From Serripes groenlandicus (lineage: Eukaryota > Mollusca > Bivalvia > Cardiida > Cardiidae): a stretch of 64,000 nt of DNA. Below are positions 42,006-52,255 of the stretch, piece after piece. The position numbers and the translations under genes are program-made. Location of the stretch: assembly GCA_031761405.1 (NCBI GenBank), contig JASEVX010000011.1, forward strand, positions 20,797,996 through 20,861,995, read 5' to 3'. The notes under the pieces were generated by a model. It made no database searches and had not been told where the DNA came from. It saw nothing but the letters and a program-made list of their open reading frames with translations. Each line of letters starts with the position of its first letter. Position 1 is the stretch's first letter.

Positions 42006-42424
42006 TTAACCCTTTCCCCCATACGACAATTCTGCAGCAGACGAATATATTTTGTCAAATAATGGAAAATCTCTATAATTGGATGGATAACCTATGACTA
42101 AAAGTGGAAAACATTGTGACAAAAGGAATGAATGTATATTGTTTTATGGCGCATCGACAGCTAAGGTCATTTAGCGCGCATTTAAATTTTATTATTCATG
42201 TTCCCTGGGTGAACAAACCAGTACTAGGCTAGAAAATGTGCCTTGCCCAAGGGCACTCCACCATGACCGAATTGCCCGCGACTGGGGATCGAACCCGGGA
42301 CACCCGGTTATGACAAAAGGAGAAATTGCACGTTTTGTGCAATTTCTTCTTTTGTTACTATGTTTTCCAAAAGCCGTCTGCCGCAGAGGCGTCAGAAAGC
42401 GTCTATATGAGGGAAAGGGTAAAA
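42006..42424 (+). mobile_element. TTAA-1 MITE interrupted by SINE-1
   Basis: The left part runs from TTAACCCTTTCCCCCATACG to GTGACAAAAGGA; the right part from TGACAAAAGGAGAAATTG to TATGAGGGAAAGGGT. Removing 42128-42321 restores a standard copy exactly. Confidence 0.93.
42128..42310 (-). mobile_element. SINE-1 inserted in a MITE, 11-bp TSD
   Basis: TGACAAAAGGA stands at 42117-42127 and 42311-42321. Minus-strand order: a tail with GGCGCATCGACAGCTAAG (unlike other copies), AACAAACCAGTACTAGGCTAG, CTCCACCATGACCG and the head end CTGGGGATCGAACCC. Confidence 0.93.
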
Positions 42425-42715
42425 TTGATTGATTGTTTGGAGTTTAACGCCGTTTTAACTTGTTTCAGTTATATCACGGCGGCCAGTCCACATGTCTATG
42501 CGTTTCCTGACACCAGTACTCCACACAGCAGTCTTTCCATGCAACTGGCTGCTTTTCCAATTAGACCGTTAGCCCATTGATGGAAAACGAATGACATCTG
42601 TCGCATAAACTTTTCTCAAACGACGGAAATGATGTTGGCCGAGCTGGAGTTCGAACTCACGACCCCTTGATGGACAGTCCGCATCTCAACCGCCTGAGCT
42701 AGCGGGCTTGATAAT
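42425..42715 (-). mobile_element. SINE-2, full length
   Basis: Tail GATTGATTGTTTGGAGTTTA, body, then the inverted tRNA head (GAGTTCGAACTCACGACCCC and CCGCCTGAGCTAGCGGGC). Read on the minus strand the head is GCTAGCTCAGGCGGTTGAGA. It directly adjoins the MITE's right end. Confidence 0.9.
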
Positions 42716-43030
42716 CAGTCTCTTCGAACTTAACAGAGTAAGATTAAGATACATGGGGGTGGGGATCGGAACAGCATTTCTACCCGACAACACCTGTATA
42801 GTCAATTTTTGCTGTGACGTGCTCAATATTACAGCGTTAAAACTACAGGGGTTATAGTACATACAAAAGGGATAAAAGCGTTCCTTTCTTCGAGAATTTA
42901 ATTCAGGTTCAAATTTGTAAATCTTGTTTTGATAATTAGTTCGTCGGTTAATGTGGTCCATACATACGGTAGGTAGGTCCGTAGATCACACACACTTTGA
43001 ATTACTCGCTTATTTACTCATTAATGCACA
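42716..43030. other. No feature recognised
   Basis: No repeat family or exon seen in this short stretch between SINEs. Confidence 0.3.
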
Positions 43031-43054
43031 CTTACTAAGTTGAGTCGCGATAGC

Positions 43055-43300
43055 TCAGTCACCGCCTCGGTGGTGTAATGATAGAGCATCCGCCTCGGGT
43101 GCAGGAGGTTGCGGGTTCGATCCCGGCCGGGTCATACCAAAGACTTTTTGATAGGTTTTTTTTGCTGCCCTCCTTTTCTTGCGGAATAAGCATTACAGCT
43201 GACTTGGTAGTGTCAGGATTAATGGACCATTGTTCAGCTTGCTCACACCAGTCCCCAATACAAAATATTATTTCCAAGCAACTGGCTGCTTTTATACTCG
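43055..43300 (+). mobile_element. SINE-3 (tRNA-headed)
   Basis: Head TGGTGTAATGATAGAGCATC (A-box), GTTGCGGGTTCGATCCCGGC (B-box) and CCGGGTCATACCAAAGAC, a T-rich stretch, then body GTAGTGTCAGGATTAATGG. The 3' CCGGGTCA has no matching 5' acceptor strand, so it is not called a tRNA gene. A truncated copy lies at 53445. Confidence 0.8.
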
Positions 43301-43396
43301 TGCATATGCGCATATTCCCCTGATTCTACGCTATACGTTAACACGAATAAGACGACCAAACTCGCTAGTAGCGGCTTTTACATGCATGGATATGTT

Positions 43397-43634
43397 TTAA
43401 CCCTTTCCCACATACAAGACATGTGCAGCAGACGACTTTGAAAAATGTCCTATTACAAATAAGGAATATCGACATAAATGAAAGTATACGTGTATTTATG
43501 AAAAAGAGTTGAAAACATTGTAGCAACATGTAGAAATGCTCAGCATGAGCACTTTCTCCTTTTGTGTCAATATTTTCAAAAGTCGTCTTGTTGCAGAGGC
43601 GTCACAATGCGTCTATATGTGGGAAAAGGTAAAA
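43397..43634 (+). mobile_element. TTAA-1 MITE, CCCACATACA subfamily
   Basis: TTAA at the left, ATATGTGGGAAAAGGTAA at the right. Hairpin GAAATGCTCA..TGAGCACTTTC decayed on both arms. Confidence 0.85.
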
Positions 43635-43789
43635 TACTTTTGCAGGCGAATCCTTGTAGTTGAAATGTTAAAAGTAAACCTCCGGGTTACACTTGCTTTA
43701 AAATGTCATGACAATTTGTCAGTATAGAAAATTCTAAGCAACTACTTAATTTAATATTTTTTATAAATCACCTGCTTTCGAAAATAATA

Positions 43790-43930
43790 TAGGTTAAAAT
43801 AAAAAGGTCTGAAAACATAGCAAAGGAGAAAATGCTCGTTTTGTGGGAATTTCTCATTTTCCCACAATGTTTAATAATCAACTGCTGCAGAGGCGACAAA
43901 AGCAGACACAACTAGAGATAAGGGTTGAAC
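43790..43930 (+). mobile_element. TTAA-1 MITE remnant
   Basis: GAAAACATAGCAAAGGAGAA, CAACTGCTGCAGAGGCGACA and AAGGGTT. Termini lost on the left. Confidence 0.5.
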
Positions 43931-44062
43931 ATCACATAACATGACAGGCTACTTTGTTTTTGCCACACCTGGGATTGAAAAGATGTTATGAAACTGTATC
44001 CGAATTGGTTAATCTAAAGTGATACCCTGACACTATCGCTACCATCTTCCAGCATGAAATAA

Positions 44063-44281
44063 TTAACCATATAGACGTTTTCTGCCGCCTCTGCAGCAAA
44101 CGACTTTTGAAAACAGTGTGGCAAAAGGAGGAATTGCTCATAATGAGCAGGTTCTCCCTTTGCTACAATGTTTTCAACTTTATTCAATGATTAAACTTTA
44201 ATTTTTTGAGTTTTACCATATTTTTACAAGATGATCTCAAAGTCGTTTGCTGCATGTTTTTTGTATGTTGGAAAGGGTTAA
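44063..44281 (-). mobile_element. TTAA-1 MITE, left terminus shortened
   Basis: TTAACCATATAGACGTTTTC lacks the CCTTTCCCT block. TTAA at both edges; hairpin GAATTGCTCATAATGAGCAG. Confidence 0.82.
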
Positions 44282-44559
44282 TGGAAAGAAATACTATTTA
44301 AAAATCAAACCGTTTTGGGTTTTGTTGCTGCTGGTGTGTTTCAATGTAGGGGGTGGGTTGCATAGAAACATTTGCCTATAAAAGGTGAAATTGAAATTGA
44401 TAAATTTCTTCCTTTTCCGCAATATTTCACAATTTGTCGTTTGCTTTTGGTCATCTATTGTAAGGGCCTCAAACAATGATTGTACATTGACCAAATATCC
44501 TAAGTACTTCTTTCACATGGCCATATTACTACGGTAGAATTCCAACGAATGTTCATTTG

Positions 44560-44945
44560 TATCATAAACCACAGGCGACCGAATTTCTATTACAGCCAAA
44601 AAATGCGGAAAATCACACAATACCTCGTTTGAATACTCAAAAAGTCTCTCTATATTGTCTATACGCTTTGATAACAATGATCGTAATGATAATTTGGGAA
44701 TCCCACACGTGTTACTATAAATAGCCCCTCTATACGTCCATATAGTGTAATAATAATGACAAGGTGTGCAACGACATTTCACCCCTTTGCTCGATTCGGG
44801 CAATAATTTCAGCAGAAAAACGTCTAAACCGTAAAATGCCGTTGCACACCTTGTCATATATAGAGAGACTTTTTGAGTATTTTAAAGAGGTATTGTGTGA
44901 TTTTTCGCATTTTTTGCTGTAATAGAAATTCGGACGCCTGTGCAT
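44560..44945. repeat. Nested palindrome of about 385 bp
   Basis: The outer arms (44565-44665 and 44862-44940) pair: GCGACCGAATTTCTATTACA against TGTAATAGAAATTCGGACGC, and ACTCAAAAAGTCTCTCTATA against TATAGAGAGACTTTTTGAGT. The inner arms GACAAGGTGTGCAACG and CGTTGCACACCTTGTC (44759-44853) pair perfectly. The two minus-strand frames here are arms of the palindrome, not genes. Confidence 0.88.
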
Positions 44946-45430
44946 AAACTTATTATCTCGCAATGATTTTGAGAAAATGATCTTCAACGTTAATTTGTAT
45001 TTCCTCTGTGATAGACGAAAAGATGTTTTGGTGCACATGTCAAAGGAGCAGAATCAGCCGGGTCTGGAACACATTAATTTCTAGTCTACCCCCACCAAGT
45101 GGTTATCTGATATCGTGTCTTTAAAGTCGTTTGCTTTTGAAACGAAATGAGAATATGATATCTAAAAAAATATGGAAGTAACATTTTGATACAAAAAAAT
45201 AAACAAAAGTGGATCTCTTTAACGCCTTAGACGTATCATGTTTGCATATAAGTTTCTTTACATTTGATCACAGCCATAACAGAAATATTATATATTTACA
45301 TCATCTTGTAATTGCTTTTTTACAATAGTATTCTGTATTTGAGCAAAACGTTTTATTTCGCTCCGATACCGGGTACAATGCACCAGTGTTTGAGATATAT
45401 GTTTGATATTGTGATACTAAAGAAGATCGC
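44946..45430. other. No feature recognised
   Basis: AT-rich; no repeat or exon recognised. Confidence 0.3.
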
Positions 45431-45432
45431 TT

Positions 45433-45658
45433 TAACTCTTTCAGCGCCGAATTCAGCGCCGAATTGTTTAAAGTAGACTCTTCCATGTTCAAAATCGGGC
45501 GTCTCCATTGCTCATGTAATAAAAGTTTGGACTATTTTTATAACTAAAAGGCAAACAATGCTGATTTCAGGTGAGACAGCTCGTTACGAGCTGTCTCACC
45601 TGAATCAGTATTGTTTGCAAAAAAAGCTTAATATTGCCTTTGGCGCCGAAAGAGTTAA
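45433..45658. mobile_element. Second TTAA-flanked MITE (TTAACTCTTTC type)
   Basis: Termini TTAACTCTTTCAGCGCCGAA and GGCGCCGAAAGAGTTAA. The middle is a perfect hairpin AGGTGAGACAGCTCGT/ACGAGCTGTCTCACCT (45570-45602), flanked by AAACAATGCTGAT/ATCAGTATTGTTT. A fragment of the same terminus is at 53939. Confidence 0.85.
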
Positions 45659-45748
45659 ACTATTTCCCTTTTATTAATTTTGTTTAGAGATGTCTGCATT
45701 AAAAACGTATCAATGGAAATTGATATAGCAGGTGGTAAACTGGAAGTA

Positions 45749-45785
45749 ATGTTTGTTTGTTTGTTTGTTTGTTTGTTTGTTTGTA
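45749..45785. repeat. (GTTT)n microsatellite
   Basis: Nine near-perfect GTTT units before TATAGTG. Confidence 0.95.
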
Positions 45786-45847
45786 TAGTGTTAACGCCGC
45801 TTTCAACAATGGTTCAGTTTCATATCATGTCGTTTTCTGGGGCCGAG

Positions 45848-46137
45848 CCCCGGTAGCTCAGTCGGTAGCGACGCGGGCTGTCAATCCAGGGGTTGTGAGT
45901 TCGAATCCCGGCTCGGCCAACTTTCTTTCCGACGTTTGACAAAAGTCAATGCGACATGCGTCATTCGTCTTCCACCAATGGGCTAATGTCTATGTGGAAA
46001 AGCAGCCAGTTGCTTTGGAAGATTGTTGTGTGGAGTACTGGTGTGAGAAAACCAGGAAATGCGGCATGAGTAGGTGAACTGGCCGCCGTGATATAACTGA
46101 GAAATTGTTGAAAACGGCGTTAAACCCCAATCAAGCA
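45848..46137 (+). mobile_element. SINE-2, full length, best copy
   Basis: Head CCCCGGTAGCTCAGTCGGTA and GAGTTCGAATCCCGGCTCGG, body GTGTGGAGTACTGGTGTGAG and GGTGAACTGGCCGCCGTGAT, end GGCGTTAAACCCCAATCAAG. Fewest apparent substitutions in the window. Confidence 0.92.
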
Positions 46138-46255
46138 ATATGGGTAAGTTACTAGCACTTCAGTCTTGTCCATTTATCCTGACACCAGCGAGTCAGTCGT
46201 AATGCTTTAACCCAACAAGCCAGAGCGCCGAGGATGGAAATCAATTAGTACAATT

Positions 46256-46505
46256 CGAGGGCTTGGCGTGAAACGGTTGTAACTCAAATTGGTATTTTTT
46301 TTTACCAAGGTTAATCACCTCACCATAAAGTCTTTATGAGCCTTAAATCATTTTTCTTGGTAAACAATGGAAATTTAGGTGCCATTGCTCGTTCTGAGCC
46401 ATCTCTCTGAGATATAGGCACCTAAATTTGCATTGTTTACAAAGGGGTACAAATTGCCCCTAAACCAGAGTTTTCAAAATAGGTTTCTAGTTACATTTGA
46501 AAGAG
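46256..46505. mobile_element. CGAGGG-type MITE, right end decayed
   Basis: Left terminus CGAGGGCTTGGCGTGAAACG as at 26721. The interior is inverted relative to that copy (TTGGTAAACAATGG first, ACAAAGGGGTACAAATTGCC last). The right terminus ends at TAGTTACA and the last 20 bases are gone. Confidence 0.78.
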
Positions 46506-46673
46506 TCAAAAGCCAAGTTTATGAATATTTAAAATTAACATGTTGAGTTGGGCCGCAAACAGCATAGAACCTGGTCTGACGGCGCAGATTCGCCAGCCGG
46601 CGCGTGGCTCTATGCTGGGGATATAGTTTACTTTTATCAAGAACGCATATGAAGATTAAGGAAAGAAACCGTA

Positions 46674-46903
46674 TTAACCCTTTCCCTCATATAGACGCTT
46701 TATGACGCCTCTGCAGCAGACGGATTTTTTAAAACATAGTGACAAAAGAAGAAATTGCACAAAACGTGCAATTTCTCCTTTTGCCACAATGTTTTCCACT
46801 TGTTGTCATAGGTTATCCATTCAACTACGGAGATTTTCTATGTTTTGACAAAATAAGTTCAAATTCGTCTGCTGCAGAATTGTTGTATGAGGGAAAGGGT
46901 TAA
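46674..46903 (-). mobile_element. TTAA-1 MITE
   Basis: Full length, TTAA both edges, perfect GCAC/GTGC hairpin. One of the cleanest reverse copies. Confidence 0.94.
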
Positions 46904-47147
46904 AAACAACTGACACAAGTAGAAACTTTCAGACGATAGGTGACACTGTTCATTGTGAGCAATTGACGTACTACTTCCTTCGATGTTTTCAAAGAAAGCT
47001 CGCTTGAACGGGTCCCTAAAGCAAGTTTCATCGTAGAAAAGGTTATACAGATTTTATCTATCTTATATGACTTTTATTGCCAATTTTCTTTGATAAATAT
47101 AATTTTTCAAGTAATAACCATTTAAACTGTTAGGGTCATATTTTATG

Positions 47148-47347
47148 NNNNNNNNNNNNNNNNNNNNNNNNNNNNNNNNNNNNNNNNNNNNNNNNNNNNN
47201 NNNNNNNNNNNNNNNNNNNNNNNNNNNNNNNNNNNNNNNNNNNNNNNNNNNNNNNNNNNNNNNNNNNNNNNNNNNNNNNNNNNNNNNNNNNNNNNNNNNN
47301 NNNNNNNNNNNNNNNNNNNNNNNNNNNNNNNNNNNNNNNNNNNNNNN
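47148..47347. other. Assembly gap (200 N)
   Basis: Exactly 200 N, a placeholder length, so the true distance across it is unknown. Sequence on either side does not obviously continue. Confidence 0.99.
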
Positions 47348-47540
47348 TTGAAAATCGTTTAAAGTCGTTACATTTTCCAACTCGTTTAAAATGTGTATTT
47401 AAACGTTTCTTTTTGTTTGTTTGTCAATAGTCCAACCTTTCCCAACAATTAGTAAATTTACACTAAATTTATTTTCCTTTCATTCCCCTTCCGTGGCTAG
47501 TATCACATTAATAAAGTACTTCGTGTGTCCTTCTTATTTA

Positions 47541-47745
47541 TGTTTACCCTTTTCCTCATACGACATACTGCTGCAACATCTGGTCATAAATATGGAAAAA
47601 TCTCTATATATGAAAGAACATTTATTTGAACAGTTAAAAACAATGTAGCCAAAGGACAAATAGCTCATTATGAGAAAGTTCTGCTTTTGTAACAATGTTT
47701 TAAAATATACGAGTCAAAATGCATTTACATGAAGTAAAGGGTTAA
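47541..47745 (+). mobile_element. TTAA-1 MITE, diverged
   Basis: TTTACCCTTTTCCTCATACG at the left, GAAGTAAAGGGTTAA at the right. The CTGCAGCAGACG block is reduced to CTGCTGCAACATC. Confidence 0.75.
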
Positions 47746-47807
47746 TACTTCCCAATTCAGCATTTTGTCTAATCGATTCGATTAGTTATGCAAATTCAAT
47801 GCGGAAT

Positions 47808-47990
47808 CAGACGGCTTTTTGAAAACATAGTGACAAAAGAAGAAATTGCACAAAACGTGCAATTTCTCCTTTTGCCACAATGTTTCCCACTTTTTGTCAT
47901 AGGTTATCCATTCAACTATGGAGATTTTCTATGTTTTGACAAAATATGATCAAAGTCGTCTGCTGCAGAATTGTCGTATGAGGGAAAAGT
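47808..47990 (-). mobile_element. TTAA-1 MITE, 5' truncated
   Basis: Starts abruptly at ATCAGACGGCTTTTTGAAAA. The rest is near-consensus, including hairpin GAAATTGCACAAAACGTGCA, ending GTATGAGGGAAAAGTG. Confidence 0.9.
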
Positions 47991-48282
47991 GTTGATTTGA
48001 CCGTGGTTCACGCAAGACGCGATATAACGTGATGATAAATTGAGCGATTTCCTCAACCGTAAGATGGTTTCGCACTTTTTTCTCCCTCGAGATATTTTGC
48101 TTTAACAGTCCCGTGTCAACGAACTACATTAATCTTATACCGGTAGGTCTTGCTCAGGGTTCGGATAAGGTAGAGAGAAAAACCTTGTCGCACGCGATCA
48201 AAGTAAACTAAGTCACGAGAGATTCATTTGCCCCTTCCTAATACATCTATATAATATAGACCGTGCCGCAACGTCATTACAG

Positions 48283-48700
48283 ACGCAGACGCATTGCGAC
48301 GCATTTGCAGCAGACGACTTTTGACTTTTGATTTGTTTCTATTGGAGTTTTCACGCTTTTTTCCCCCAACATTTTTTTAGTTATATCACGGCGACAGTTC
48401 ACGTATTCGTGATCCTTGGGTAAACAGACCAGTACTAGGCTAGCTAATGTGCATTGCCCAAGCGCACTGCGCCATAACCGTTGCGCCGCGGCTGGGGATC
48501 GAACCCGGGACGCCTGATTCCGATTCCCCGACGCTAACAACTTGGATTCCTCACATTTGAAAGAGCGTGGCATAGGAAGAAATTGCTTAGAAGAAAATGA
48601 TTAAATTATCAAAATATATAAATATATCTTTTATATACATTTGCTGAGATGTTTTCCAAATCATCTGCAGCAAATTTGTTTTTATGTGAGTAACAGTTAC
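48283..48700 (-). mobile_element. TTAA-1 remnant with a SINE-1 inside
   Basis: GACGCATTTGCAGCAGACGAC on the left; AGAAATTGCTTAG and AAATCATCTGCAGCAAATTTG on the right. The SINE lies between them at 48376-48552. Confidence 0.55.
48376..48552 (-). mobile_element. SINE-1 copy
   Basis: Minus-strand order TATATCACGGCGACAGTTCA, AGACCAGTACTAGGCTAG, GGCTGGGGATCGAACCC (B-box), CCCCGACGCTAACAACTTGG (A-box area). Nearly complete head. Confidence 0.88.
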
Positions 48701-48978
48701 CTGTTATGACGTTCAGTATTAACTAATTTTTTAACATCTGAAGGAATACAAGTTTTAAAACATAATGAAAAAGGGAGAACTCCTTCGCTGTCTTCAAATA
48801 CTTCTTTTTAACAATGTTTTCAAAGCAATCTGTATCTGAAAATGGGAGAATTCGTTCGCTGTCTTCAAATTCTTCTTTTTAATAATGTTTTCAAAGCCAT
48901 CTGTATCAAAGAAAGTTCGATATTTGTTATGATAAAATGGATACAATACATGTAAGAAACCACCGCATAAAACCTATG

Positions 48979-49198
48979 TTAACCCAATCCCACTTGTTGA
49001 CGCATCTGCAGCAGACGACATTTGAAAACAATATGACAAATGGAGAAACTGCTCATAAGGAGCAATTTCTTCATTTGCCTCAATGTTTTCAAATCCAATA
49101 AATAATTTATACTGTCATTTAAAGAGATCTTCCACATTTGTGTGGGCATGTTTCAAAAGTCGTCTGCTGAAGATTTGTTGTGTGTGGGTAAAGGTTAA
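48979..49198 (-). mobile_element. TTAA-1 MITE, divergent
   Basis: TTAACCCAATCCCACTTGTT at the left, GTGTGGGTAAAGGTTAA at the right; hairpin GAAACTGCTCA..GAGCAATTTC. Confidence 0.82.
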
Positions 49199-49199
49199 A

Positions 49200-49490
49200 A
49201 CGAATTCATTTAAACACTGTATTATAAACCTAAATGCTTGAGTAAAACATTAATTGTATTACACTTTAAAAAAATGAAAGTAAATATTCAATTATGGTAT
49301 AGGTGTCATATTCCTTAATTCAATATTTTCTTTGATTTATGAAAGTGGAATGGAAAATTTCAATGAAAGAAAACATATATGACAGCTGAAAGCAGTAGCT
49401 CCTTTTTCCACGCGTGTTCGAATCGAATTGGGTTTACTCAGATTTGAATTCGTTAGGAACATTGGGAATAAAAATGCCTGGGATAATATC
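49200..49490. other. No feature recognised
   Basis: AT-rich sequence between two MITEs. Confidence 0.3.
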
Positions 49491-49495
49491 AACTG

Positions 49496-49720
49496 TTAAC
49501 CCTTTCCCTCATATATACGCTTTCTGACGCCTCTGCAGCAGACGGCTATTTGAAAACATATTGACAAAAGAAGAAATTGCACAAAACGTGCAATTTCTCC
49601 TTTTGTCACAATGTTTTCCACTTTAAGTCATAGGTTATCCATTCAATTATAGAGATTGTCCATGTTTTGACAAAATATGTTCAAAGTAGTCTGCTGCAGA
49701 ATTGTCGTATGAGGGGGAAA
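49496..49720 (-). mobile_element. TTAA-1 MITE
   Basis: Near-consensus, but the right end stops at GTATGAGGGGGAAAC without GGGTTAA. Confidence 0.92.
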
Positions 49721-50042
49721 CTGAATATACCCATGATACAAACAACTTTCAAGAAGACAGAAGAAAACACATCGCGAGAAAAATATTAATATCTCAAAAT
49801 GACAAAAGCATGCAATGAAAACAAGAATATTCCAATGCAAGAAAAGGAGAACATATGAAGAACAAGGATAAACTGTTCGGAATGGAGAATTTCTCCTATT
49901 TTCATAATGTTAATTCGACTGCTGCAGATGCGTCAACAAGTTACACGAATGAATTTGGGGAAAGGATCAAGTACGATACCATAAAGGTGTCACAGTACGA
50001 GAAGGGAATAAGTTTAAAATATTGAACAAGCGTGATATACCT

Positions 50043-50243
50043 TAACCCTTTCCCTCATACGACAATTCTGCAGCAGACGACTTCGAACAGGTTTTGTCAA
50101 AAAATAAAAAATCTCTATAAGAATGGATAACCTATGACTAAAAGTGGAAAACATTGTGTCAAAAGGACTTTTGTCACTATGTTTTTTCAAAAGCCGTCAG
50201 CTGCAGAGGCATCAGAAAGCTTCTATATGAGGGAAAGCGTTAA
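50043..50243 (+). mobile_element. TTAA-1 MITE, hairpin deleted
   Basis: TTAA both edges. After CATTGTGTCAAAAGGA it jumps to CTTTTGTCACTATG, removing exactly the hairpin. Confidence 0.9.
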
Positions 50244-50292
50244 GAGGCGCGTTTGGACTCGTACTGTTTACCCGTTGCAGGAATTCAGCAGG

Positions 50293-50526
50293 GTAACCCT
50301 TTTCCCATACATACAACACATCTGTAGCAGACGACTTTTGAAATCATATTGGCAACAACGTGAACAATCTCCATTAATGCTAATTTAATGATTAAATAAG
50401 AGTTGAAAACAGTGTTGTTTAAGAACAAAATTCTCATTATGAACACTTTATACTTTGCCAAAATGTTTTCAAATGTCGTCTGCTGCAGATGCTTCAGAAA
50501 GCGTCTGTATGAGGGTAAAGGGTTAA
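50293..50526 (+). mobile_element. TTAA-1 MITE
   Basis: Left end GTAACCCTTTTCCCATACAT; right end GTATGAGGGTAAAGGGTTAA. The right end is the first of three tandem termini. Confidence 0.85.
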
Positions 50527-50585
50527 GAAAGCGTTTGTATGAGGGTAAGGGTTAAGAAAGCGTCTGTGTGAGGGGAAGGGTTAAA
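50496..50585 (+). repeat. MITE right terminus tandemly repeated three times
   Basis: GAAAGCGT(C/T)TGT(A/G)TGAGGG and GGGTTAA occur three times at 28-29-bp spacing, followed by a fourth partial AAAGGGTTAA. Confidence 0.9.
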
Positions 50586-50694
50586 AAGGGTTAACTTTCA
50601 ACTGTTGAACAATCGTGATTTACCCAAAGGGGGCACACGTTCGGTCTTGTACTTGCGTATAAAGCTAATTATTGTTCGTGTCTATGTAAGCGCT

Positions 50695-50990
50695 CCGGGC
50701 ATGGCGGATTTACATTTATCATCATTTGTCGCTTTAATACACTTACTATTCAGAATATCTAATATGTCCCCATTTTCTTTTCATAATATACTTCTGTTAC
50801 TTTCAATAAAAAACATCGCGGATTTACATTTATTATCATTTGTCGCTTTAATACACAGTTTATTCAGAATATCCAAACATGTCCCTCTTTTCTTTTATCG
50901 AAGGCATCGTGGATTTGCATTTATTATCATTTGTTGCATTAATTCACTTATATTGTATCTGTTAATTCAGAATATCCTATACGACAACCC
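50695..50990 (+). repeat. About 115-bp tandem repeat, three units
   Basis: GGATTT(A/G)CATTTAT(C/T)ATCATTTG recurs near 50705, 50819 and 50912, with TTCAGAATATC after each. Confidence 0.85.
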
Positions 50991-51190
50991 TTTCGTTTAA
51001 TAATATTTGTTTGAATTGTATTTTACGCCTCTTTCAACATTTTTTCCAATATGTCTCCCTATCTTTTTTTTGTAATATATGATTGTATTGTGATTAACGG
51101 ACGCTTTCAACAAACGTTCAAGTTATATCAGGGCGTTTTCTGGGCAAGTTACCAGTACTACCAGGGGCGTAGCTTTGCAATAATCAATGT

Positions 51191-51432
51191 GTAGGCCGTC
51201 TAGTGAGAAAATCAACACTGTGGACTCTGCGTAAAGTATCGACCCGGATCAGCCTAAGCATGTCACACAGGCCTACCCGGATAGACACTTTTCGCCTCCT
51301 GTGGATTTTCTGTTTCAGGAATCACTACTCTATACATCTATCCCCCTAAGACGGAATGTGTCGGCCGGATCAGTCTGCGCGGACAGCGCAGGCTGATCTG
51401 GTCGATACACATTACGCAGATGTCTATCGCCG
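51191..51432. mobile_element. GAGCC-type MITE, diverged
   Basis: GGCCGTCTAGTGAGAAAATC at the left, ATTACGCAGATGTC at the right; inner blocks CCCGGATCAGCCTAAGCATG and AAGACGGAATGTGTCGGCC are kept. Confidence 0.75.
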
Positions 51433-51659
51433 CAGCTGCATTTTGGGGCATTTTGAGAAAGAATGTGTAGGCACGTACCTACAGTGCCCAAAGGGAGCTA
51501 CGCCCCTGACTACTGATCCTTTTATACTCAGTCAGTCGTAAAACACCACTGATGAGCGTCAACTTTGGGAAAGTCATTCCCAAAGAAGTAAAAGCGATTT
51601 CTACCATTCTAAAGTATTTGGTGTGACCCAATACACTTCTGTTACTTTCAATACTGGTT

Positions 51660-52015
51660 AAACACTTTCCCTCACACACCAAACTTGCATCATACGAGTT
51701 AAAAATTGCCAACGCAAAAGATTGGAAAATCATTTAAGATATATGAATAATTATTGAAAAGAGCTGAAAATATTGTGACAAAAGGAGAAATTGCTCAGCA
51801 CGAGCAATTTCTCCTTTTGTCACAATGGTTTCAAAAGTCATCTGCTGCAGATACGTCAAATGCGCATATATAATAAGGATAAATATAATTATCAAAATGA
51901 GCTGAAAAAATGTTGCTAAAGGAGAAATTGCTCTGAACGAGCAATTCCTCCTTTTGTCACGATGGTTTCAAAAGTCGTCTGCTGCTGATATGTCAAATGC
52001 GTCACAAATAAGGAT
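51660..52015 (+). mobile_element. TTAA-1 MITE and a tandem partial copy
   Basis: The first copy, 51660-51885, has an extended perfect hairpin GAGAAATTGCTC..GAGCAATTTCTC. The block from the hairpin to GCTGC(A/T)GATA(C/T)GTCAAATGCG is repeated at 51919-52005, after AATAAGGATAAAT in both cases. Confidence 0.75.
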
Positions 52016-52019
52016 AAAT

Positions 52020-52255
52020 TTAGTTTGTTTGCTGTATAACGCCGCTGTCAACAATTTTTCAGTCAAATTACAGCGTTTCCTGGATAAGTTACCAGTAATA
52101 CTGGTCCATTTATCCTAACATCAGCGAGACACGCATAATGCTAACTCATTAGTCCTAAGTGCCTAGGAGGGAAAGCCATTGTTAAAACTATTTAGAATGA
52201 CTTGACCTGGGATCAAACCCGCGACCTCCCGCACCTGGGGTGGACGCTCTACAAC
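52020..52255 (-). mobile_element. SINE-3 copy
   Basis: GCTGTATAACGCCGCTGTC tail, AGTAATACTGGTCCATTTAT, and inverted head GATCAAACCCGCGACCTCCC with GGTGGACGCTCTACAACTAC. Confidence 0.75.

Noticed and set aside
44513..45038. Two overlapping minus-strand frames of 114 and 102 residues
   Set aside because: They are the two arms of the palindrome at 44560-44945 read through; their resemblance to each other comes from that.
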